Assembly (NCBI RefSeq): GCF_005954645.2
Contig: NZ_CP040695.2
Coordinates: 558,001 to 622,000 of the forward strand
Length of the DNA: 64,000 nucleotides
DNA from: Nocardioides sp. S-1144
Lineage (GTDB): Bacteria > Actinomycetota > Actinomycetes > Propionibacteriales > Nocardioidaceae
Direction of reading: 5' to 3'
Of this stretch, positions 58,839 to 64,000 are shown in pieces; the stretch's first letter is position 1, and each line of letters begins with the position of its first letter. The position numbers and the translations under genes were made by a program. The notes below the pieces were generated by a model. That model was not told where the DNA came from, did no database searches, and was given only the letters and a program-made list of their open reading frames with translations.

Positions 58839-59864
58839 TCAGGCGCGGCTGGACTCGCGGGCGACCAGCTCGGGGGTGAAGACGACCTGGCGGTGCTGGT
58901 GGTCGGGGTCGGTCGCCTCGGCGATCGCCAGCCCGGCCGCGGCCCGGCCGAGCTCGGTGCGGGGCTGGCGCACCGACGTCAGGGGCACCGCGGCCGCGGC
59001 CGCGAACTGGATGTCGTCGTAGCCGACGATCGCCAGGTTCTCCGGCACGCGGACGCCGCTGCCGATGGCGTGCTGGAGCAGGCCGAGGGCGGTCATGTCG
59101 TTGGCGCAGAACGCCGCGGTCGGTCGACGCGACGCCGGCAGGCCGGCCAGCCGCTCGCCGGCCTGGCGGCCCGCCTCGACGTCGAGGGTGGGGGTGATGA
59201 CGGCGAGCAGGCCGTCGTCGGGGAGCCCCGCGTCGGCCCAGGCCGCGCGGGCCCCCTCGAGGCGGTCGCGCACCTGGCCGAGACCGGTCGGCCCGCCGAC
59301 GAAGGCGACCCGCGTGTGGCCGCGGTCGATGAGGTGCTCGAGGGCGAGGCGCCCGCCGAGGACGTCGTCGACGGCGACCGAGCAGAACGTCGCGTCGTCG
59401 CGGGTGCGGTCGACGATCACCACCGGCGTGCCCCGGTCGCGCACGGCGTCGAGGGTGGGGGAGTCGGGGTCGACCGGCGTGACGAGCAGGGCCTGGACCC
59501 GCTGCTGCTGGAACAGGTCGAGGTGCGCGGCCTCGCGGTCGGCGCGCTGGGAGCTGTTGCAGAGCACCAGCGAGAGGCCCTCCTCCTCGGCCGCGGTCTC
59601 CATGCCCTGGGCGACGTCGGTGAAGAAGGGGTTGCCGGCGTCGAGGACGACGTAGGCGAGCGTGCGGCTGGTGCCGGCGCGCAGCTGGCGCGCGGACTCG
59701 TTGCGCACGAACCCGAGGGCGGCCATCGCCTGCTCGACCCGGGCGCGGGTGGGCGCGCTGACCCGGTCGGGCCGGTTGAGCACGTTGGAGACCGTGCCGA
59801 GCGACACACCGGCCGTCGCGGCGACGTCCTTGACCGACGCCGAGCGCGCTGCGCCGTTGACCAT
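58839..59864 (-). CDS. LacI family transcriptional regulator
   Basis: The 341-residue protein has an N-terminal LacI HTH (VKDVAATAGVSLGTVSNVLNRPDRVSAPTRARVEQAMAALGFVRN) and a sugar-binding-type effector domain: TLAYVVLDAGNPFFTDVAQGMETAAEE, VSVAVDDVLGGRLALEHLIDRGHTRVAFVGGP, RPTAAFCANDMTALGLLQ. ATG 59864 (MVNGAARSASVKDV) is chosen because the family begins just before the HTH; upstream in-frame residues are unlike any LacI protein. It is divergent from a sugar importer and almost certainly its repressor. Ligand probably a deoxyhexose or other monosaccharide. Confidence 0.92.
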   Translation of the reverse strand: MVNGAARSASVKDVAATAGVSLGTVSNVLNRPDRVSAPTRARVEQAMAALGFVRNESARQLRAGTSRTLAYVVLDAGNPFFTDVAQGMETAAEEEGLSLVLCNSSQRADREAAHLDLFQQQRVQALLVTPVDPDSPTLDAVRDRGTPVVIVDRTRDDATFCSVAVDDVLGGRLALEHLIDRGHTRVAFVGGPTGLGQVRDRLEGARAAWADAGLPDDGLLAVITPTLDVEAGRQAGERLAGLPASRRPTAAFCANDMTALGLLQHAIGSGVRVPENLAIVGYDDIQFAAAAAVPLTSVRQPRTELGRAAAGLAIAEATDPDHQHRQVVFTPELVARESSRA

Positions 59865-59956
59865 GTGGTGCCCTGTCCTCCGGGGGAAGTGAAACGTACG
59901 ACACACCCTACGGGTCGGCGCGGTGTCGGTGGCCCCGACGCCGCTCCGGGAGAATC

Positions 59957-60023
59957 TTTCCCGAAACACTTGCGCTCTGTGATGGCAGTCACCTACCGTC
60001 GTCCTCGTGAATGAAACCTTTCA
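59957..60023. promoter_or_regulatory. Promoter and LacI-type operators of the sugar importer
   Basis: TTGCGC (59970-59975), 18 bases, TACCGT (59994-59999), then seven bases to the GTG start: a leaderless promoter. TGAAACCTTTCA (60012-60023) is a perfect-armed LacI-type dyad inside codons 2-6, and TTTCCCGAAA (59957-59966) is a second dyad upstream of the -35. A repressor bound to both sites could loop the promoter. Confidence 0.6.
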
Positions 60024-61569
60024 ATCGCCGACGGTGGTGTTGGAGCTCGCCGACGTCCGCAAGTCGTTCGGTGCGGTCCAGGCACTGCGCTCCGGCAGCC
60101 TGCGCGTCGAGGCCGGCTCGATCCACGCGCTGATCGGTGAGAACGGCGCCGGCAAGTCGACGCTGGTCAAGATCGTCGCCGGCGTGCACCGCCGCGACGG
60201 TGGCACCTTCCGGTTCCGCGGCGACGACGTCGACTTCGGCTCGACCGCCGACTCCAAGGGGTCCGGCATCGCGGTGATCTACCAGGAGCCGACCCTGTTC
60301 CCCGACCTGTCGGTCACCGAGAACGTCTTCATGGGCCGGATGCCGCTGGGCGCCGGCCGCCGCATCGACCGGGCCGCCATGCACGCCGAGGTCGAGGGCC
60401 TGTTCGAGCGGCTCGGCGTCCACATCGACCCCCGGCGCCCCGCGCGCGGGCTCTCGATCGCCGACCAGCAGATCATCGAGATCGCCAAGGCCATCTCCCT
60501 CGACGCCGCGCTGCTCGTCATGGACGAGCCGACCGCCGCGCTGAGCGGGGTCGAGGTCGACCGGCTCTTCGCCGTCGCCCGCTCGCTGCGCGACGAGGGT
60601 CGCGCCCTGGTCTTCATCTCCCACCGCTTCGACGAGGTCTTCGACCTCTGCGACACCGTCACCGTGATGCGCGACGGCGCCTACATCGGCACCCACCAGG
60701 TCGCGGAGACGACCGTCCCGGCCCTGGTCGCGGAGATGGTCGGGCGCGAGGTCGGCGACCTGTTCCCGAAGACCGAGGCCGAGATCGGCGACGTCGTCCT
60801 CTCGGTCGAGGGGCTGACCTCCGCCGGCGTCTTCCGCGACGTGTCCTTCGACGTCCGCGCCGGCGAGATCGTCGCCCTGGCGGGTCTGGTCGGCGCCGGG
60901 CGCAGCGAGATCGCCCGGGCCGTCTTCGGCATCGACCGCTACGACAGCGGCACGGTCCGGCTCGACGGGCGCGGCGTGCGCCCCGGCCGTCCCAGCGTCG
61001 CGATCAAGGCCGGCATGGCGTTCGTCCCCGAGGACCGCCGCCAGCAGGGCCTGGTCGTCGACTCCTCCGTGGCCCACAACGTCGCCGGGGTCATCCGCTC
61101 GCGGCTCTCGATGCTCGGCCTGATCAGCACCGCCGCCGAGAACAGGGCGGTGCGGCCGTGGGCCTCGCGCCTGGAGGTCAAGACCAACGCGCTCGACATG
61201 CCCGCCACCACCATGAGCGGCGGCAACCAGCAGAAGGTCGTCATCGCCAAGTGGCTGGCCACCGAGCCGCGGCTGCTGATCATCGACGAGCCGACCCGCG
61301 GCATCGACGTCGGCACCAAGTCCGAGGTGCACCGGCTGCTCTCCGAGCTCGCCGGCCAGGGCCTGGCCGTCCTGATGATCTCCAGCGAGCTGCCCGAGGT
61401 GCTCGGCATGGCCGACCGCGTCCTCGTGGTCTGCGAGGGCCGGATCACCGCCGAGCTCGACCGCTCCGAGGCGACGCCCGAGACCGTGATGGCCGCGGCC
61501 ACCGGCACGACGCCCGACCGGATCCACCTCGAGCACGACGCCGAGATGGTCCAGGAAGTGACCGCATGA
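60007..61569 (+). CDS. Sugar ABC transporter ATP-binding protein (RhaT/LsrA/RbsA-like, tandem NBDs)
   Basis: The 520-residue protein has two NBDs. NBD1: Walker A GENGAGKST at 44-52, signature GLSIADQQIIEIAKAI, Walker B LLVMDEPTAALS. NBD2: GLVGAGRSEIARAVFG (degenerate Walker A, usual), TMSGGNQQKVVIAKWL and LLIIDEPTRGIDVG, with the catalytic glutamate intact, unlike the ATPase at 17074-18636. GTG 60007 has no ribosome site and follows a -10 by seven bases. Its stop overlaps the first permease start (ATGA). Gene order (ATPase, permease, permease, binding protein) is that of rhamnose- and AI-2-type importers. Confidence 0.92.
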   Translation: MNETFQSPTVVLELADVRKSFGAVQALRSGSLRVEAGSIHALIGENGAGKSTLVKIVAGVHRRDGGTFRFRGDDVDFGSTADSKGSGIAVIYQEPTLFPDLSVTENVFMGRMPLGAGRRIDRAAMHAEVEGLFERLGVHIDPRRPARGLSIADQQIIEIAKAISLDAALLVMDEPTAALSGVEVDRLFAVARSLRDEGRALVFISHRFDEVFDLCDTVTVMRDGAYIGTHQVAETTVPALVAEMVGREVGDLFPKTEAEIGDVVLSVEGLTSAGVFRDVSFDVRAGEIVALAGLVGAGRSEIARAVFGIDRYDSGTVRLDGRGVRPGRPSVAIKAGMAFVPEDRRQQGLVVDSSVAHNVAGVIRSRLSMLGLISTAAENRAVRPWASRLEVKTNALDMPATTMSGGNQQKVVIAKWLATEPRLLIIDEPTRGIDVGTKSEVHRLLSELAGQGLAVLMISSELPEVLGMADRVLVVCEGRITAELDRSEATPETVMAAATGTTPDRIHLEHDAEMVQEVTA

Positions 61570-62609
61570 GCACCCTCGAGAAGACTCCGCCGCCCGCACC
61601 GGCGACGCGCCGCGGCCCCGACCTGGCCAAGGTGGCCGGCGACCTGCTCCGCTCGCGCGAGCTCGCCGTCCTGGTGGTCCTGCTGCTCCTCGTCGCCGTG
61701 GCGACGGTCAAGAGCGACGGGTTCCTCAGCGGCGACAGCTGGCGCGACCTGCTGCTGACCCCGAGCATCCTGCTCCTCCTCGCGGCCGGGCAGATGCTGG
61801 TGATCATCACCCGCAACGTCGACCTCTCGGTCGGCTCCACGCTCGGCATCACCGCCTACGCCGCCGGCGACCTGATGTCGTCGGGGAGCTCGCCCTGGGT
61901 CGCCGCCCTCGGCGCGGTGGCGCTGGGTGCCCTGCTCGGCGCGGTCAACGGCGTCATCATCGCCTTCGGCCGGGTCCCGGCCCTGGTGATCACGCTCGGC
62001 ACGATGCTCGTCTTCCGCGGCATCCTGCTGCACTGGGCCGGCAGCGACCGGGTCAACGCCGGGGAGATGGACGCCGGCTTCCTCGACCTGGGCACCGCGC
62101 AGGTCCTCACCATCCCCGTCCTGACGATCATCTCGCTCGTCGTCGTCGTCGCCGTCGGCTACTACCTGCGGACCACGCGCGGCGGTCGCGAGCTCTACGC
62201 GATCGGCTCCGACCCCGACGCCGCCGCCCTCTTCGGGCTGCCGATCCGCCGCCGGGTCCTCGGCGCCTTCATCGCCTCGGGCGCCCTGGCCGGTCTGGCC
62301 GGCGTCTTCTGGGCCACCCGCTACGGCGGGGTGTCCTCCAACGCCGGCGAGGGCATCGAGCTGCAGGCCGTCGCCGCCGCCGTCATCGGCGGCGTGGCGA
62401 TCTTCGGGGGCAGCGGTTCGGTGTGGGGCGCCGCGATCGGCGCCTTCCTCCTCGTCACCATCGACCGGGTGCTGCCGATCCTCGGCGTCCCGGACTTCTA
62501 CCAGCAGGCCGTCGTCGGCGCCCTGATCATCGGGGCGATCGTGCTCGACCGCGTGCTCGCCTCCCGGGCTGAACGCCGGCTCGCCGTGGAACGTGAGGTC
62601 GCCCCATGA
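61566..62609 (+). CDS. Sugar ABC transporter permease (RhaP/LsrC-like)
   Basis: The 347-residue RbsC-family permease has about nine membrane segments: LVIITRNVDLSVGSTLGITAYAAGDL (first signature), VPALVITLGTMLVFRGILLHW, GRELYAIGSDPDAAALFGLPIRRR (coupling loop) and VIGGVAIFGGSGSVWGAAIGAFLL. The start ITRNVDLSVGS, with Arg-Asn replacing the usual Gly-Gly/Ile, is common in rhamnose- and AI-2-type systems. ATG 61566 overlaps the ATPase stop; its own end overlaps the second permease (ATGA). Confidence 0.9.
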   Translation: MSTLEKTPPPAPATRRGPDLAKVAGDLLRSRELAVLVVLLLLVAVATVKSDGFLSGDSWRDLLLTPSILLLLAAGQMLVIITRNVDLSVGSTLGITAYAAGDLMSSGSSPWVAALGAVALGALLGAVNGVIIAFGRVPALVITLGTMLVFRGILLHWAGSDRVNAGEMDAGFLDLGTAQVLTIPVLTIISLVVVVAVGYYLRTTRGGRELYAIGSDPDAAALFGLPIRRRVLGAFIASGALAGLAGVFWATRYGGVSSNAGEGIELQAVAAAVIGGVAIFGGSGSVWGAAIGAFLLVTIDRVLPILGVPDFYQQAVVGALIIGAIVLDRVLASRAERRLAVEREVAP

Positions 62610-63709
62610 GCACGTCAACCATCGACCGCGCGGTCGACCAGCGCACCTACGCCTCCTACGCCCGACCGCTCCTGTGGCGCCTCGTCGCCACCCGCGAGTT
62701 CGCGGTGTTCGCGCTCCTCGCCATCGTCTACGTCTACGCCCGCGGCTCGATCGTCGGCTTCGACGGGCCCCTGACGATCTACTTCCTCTTCCTCGAGTCG
62801 GCGCCGATCATGCTGCTGGCCCTGCCGATGACGCTCATCATCATCACCGGCGAGATCGACCTGTCGGTGGCCAGCACGATGGCGCTCACCGGGGCGATGC
62901 TCGGCATCGCCTACACGAAGTGGGACCTGCCCTTCCTCGCCGCGGTCGGCGTGGCCCTCGTGGTCGGCCTGCTGTGCGGGCTGCTCAACGGCTTCCTGGT
63001 CGCCTACGTGAAGCTGCCCTCCCTGGCCGTCACGGTGGGCACGCTCGCCCTCTTCCGCGGACTCGCGGAGGGCTTCCTCGGCACCGAGTCGATCAGCGGG
63101 TTCCCCGACCGGTGGACCGACCTGCTCAAGGACCGCATCGGGGGCGACTCCAGCTACCCGCTGTTCGTGATCCCGCTCGTGGTGCTCGCGGTGGCCTTCG
63201 GCGTGCTGCTGCACTTCACCACCTTCGGTCGCGGCGTCTACGAGATCGGCCTGAACGACGAGGCGGCCCGGTTCACCGGCGTCGACATCGCCCGCACCAA
63301 GCTGATCCTCTTCATGCTGGCCGGCGGCGTCGCCGCCCTCGCCGGGATCTACCAGTCGCTCTACACCGTCGCCCGCGGCGACTCCGCGGTGAACCTCGAG
63401 CTGCAGGTGATCGCGGCCGTGCTCCTCGGCGGCGTGTCGATCTTCGGCGGCCGCGGCAGCCTGCCCGGCGTCCTCGCCGGTGTGCTCCTCATCGCGGTCA
63501 TCAACTCGGCGATGCGCCTCGACGGCGTCCGCGGCGAGGTGACCGAGATCGTCATCGGCTGCCTGCTGGTCGCCTCGGTGATCGCCCCCACGCTCCTGAC
63601 CTGGATCTCCGGGCTCGTCCCGGGTCGGGCTCAACGGCCGGCGGCCGCGCCGCCGGCCGGCACCACCCCCGAGCCTCCCGCCTCCGGCGGATCGTCGCTC
63701 ACGTCGTAA
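62606..63709 (+). CDS. Sugar ABC transporter permease (RhaQ/LsrD-like)
   Basis: The product has 367 residues and is the second RbsC-family permease of this importer. MTLIIITGEIDLSVASTMALTGAMLGI, LPSLAVTVGTLALFRGLAEGFLG, GRGVYEIGLNDEAARFTGVDIARTK and VLLGGVSIFGGRGSLPGVLAGVLL are the family signatures. ITGEIDLSVAS parallels the AI-2/rhamnose permeases. The last 30 residues (RAQRPAAAPPAGTTPEPP) are a Pro/Ala-rich cytosolic tail with no known role. ATG 62606 overlaps the stop of the preceding gene; 27 bases separate it from the binding-protein gene. Confidence 0.9.
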   Translation: MSTSTIDRAVDQRTYASYARPLLWRLVATREFAVFALLAIVYVYARGSIVGFDGPLTIYFLFLESAPIMLLALPMTLIIITGEIDLSVASTMALTGAMLGIAYTKWDLPFLAAVGVALVVGLLCGLLNGFLVAYVKLPSLAVTVGTLALFRGLAEGFLGTESISGFPDRWTDLLKDRIGGDSSYPLFVIPLVVLAVAFGVLLHFTTFGRGVYEIGLNDEAARFTGVDIARTKLILFMLAGGVAALAGIYQSLYTVARGDSAVNLELQVIAAVLLGGVSIFGGRGSLPGVLAGVLLIAVINSAMRLDGVRGEVTEIVIGCLLVASVIAPTLLTWISGLVPGRAQRPAAAPPAGTTPEPPASGGSSLTS

Positions 63710-63736
63710 CCACCACCTCGAAAGGCAATGACGCTC

Positions 63737-64000
63737 ATGAAGATCAAGAAGAGGCGGCTCTCCGCCCTGGCCGTGCTCGCGCTGACGGCGTCCGTGGCCC
63801 TCACGGCGTGCGGCAGCGACGACGGCGGCGACGACGGTGACGGCGGCAGCGGCGGCGGCGGTGGCGGCAGCAGCTCGATCACGATGATCCCCAAGTCGCT
63901 CGGCAACCCCTACTTCGAGGCCAGCACCGCGGGCTCGCAGCGCGCGGCCGAGGAGTTCGGCGGCTCGGTCGACGAGGTCGGCCCGACCGGCGACGCCGGC
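63737..64000 (+). CDS. Sugar ABC transporter substrate-binding lipoprotein (RhaS-like), 3' end outside window
   Basis: Only the first 88 residues are visible. The signal peptide MKIKKRRLSALAVLAL ends in lipobox VALTAC (Cys25), followed by a Gly/Asp-rich linker that includes six Gly in a row. The domain then opens with SSITMIPKSLGNPYFEAST and AAEEFGGSVDEVGPTGDAG. The I-P-K-S-L-G-N-P-Y-F start is typical of rhamnose/AI-2-type binding proteins. ATG 63737 is preferred; in-frame ATG 63728 lies too close to AAAGG. It completes the importer; ligand specificity needs the missing part. Confidence 0.88.
   Translation, partial: MKIKKRRLSALAVLALTASVALTACGSDDGGDDGDGGSGGGGGGSSSITMIPKSLGNPYFEASTAGSQRAAEEFGGSVDEVGPTGDAG

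Overview
The window is very G+C-rich DNA with GTG starts, short overlaps of the GTGA/ATGA type and many apparently leaderless genes. Gene content (LivKHMGF and RbsA-type transporters, LLM-class F420-type oxidoreductase, IcmF, WYL, DUF4333 and DUF1906 proteins) points to an actinobacterium. A Nocardioides-like member of the Nocardioidaceae is an inference. I see no rRNA, tRNA, CRISPR, phage or IS element; this looks like ordinary chromosome carrying catabolic islands.

Layout. (1) 1-5023: acyl-CoA locus with a hot-dog thioesterase (cut by the left edge), two APH-fold kinases around an ACAD10/11-like acyl-CoA dehydrogenase, and an alpha-methylacyl-CoA racemase. (2) 5056-12266: TetR regulator, a branched-chain-type ABC importer whose permease LivM is fused to ATPase LivG, and a second ACAD11-like dehydrogenase. 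(3) 12309-22974: IclR regulator (KdgR-like by context), KduI, KduD, a four-gene sugar ABC importer, aldehyde dehydrogenase, KDPG aldolase and a PfkB (KDG) kinase. This is a complete route from 5-keto-4-deoxyuronate to pyruvate and glyceraldehyde-3-phosphate. (4) 23338-30123: a secreted protein of about 2261 residues combining a ThuA domain, a galactose-oxidase-like copper-radical oxidase with all ligands visible, three LamG domains and Ig/cadherin-like modules. Its promoter shares a TTCRC-N5-TGGAC box with the kduI promoter.

(5) 30299-36798: tautomerase, CopC-CopD fusion, a small kinase-fold protein, FAD amine oxidase, two uncharacterised proteins and a 12-unit array of 28-bp repeats between inverted repeats. 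(6) 36819-40980: SDR, LLM oxidoreductase, acyl-CoA synthetase and TetR regulator, an acyl-CoA catabolic divergon. (7) 40996-49111: DUF1906/peptidoglycan-binding protein, proline-rich zinc-ribbon membrane protein, purL, GNAT, lipoprotein esterase and a membrane protein. (8) 49138-53259: triple hairpin repeat, ABC-2 exporter, WYL regulator, metal-receptor-like protein and DUF4333 lipoprotein. (9) 53356-58829: IcmF mutase, TetR and an MFS exporter. (10) 58839-64000: LacI regulator divergent from a rhamnose/AI-2-type ABC importer whose binding-protein gene runs off the right edge.

The most promising system is parts 3 and 4 together. A secreted copper-radical oxidase/ThuA glycan-binding protein appears co-regulated with a dedicated importer and an intracellular keto-deoxyuronate pathway. 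A second candidate is the split ACAD10/11-like kinase-dehydrogenase module in part 1, which suggests phosphorylation-dependent breakdown of hydroxyacyl-CoAs.
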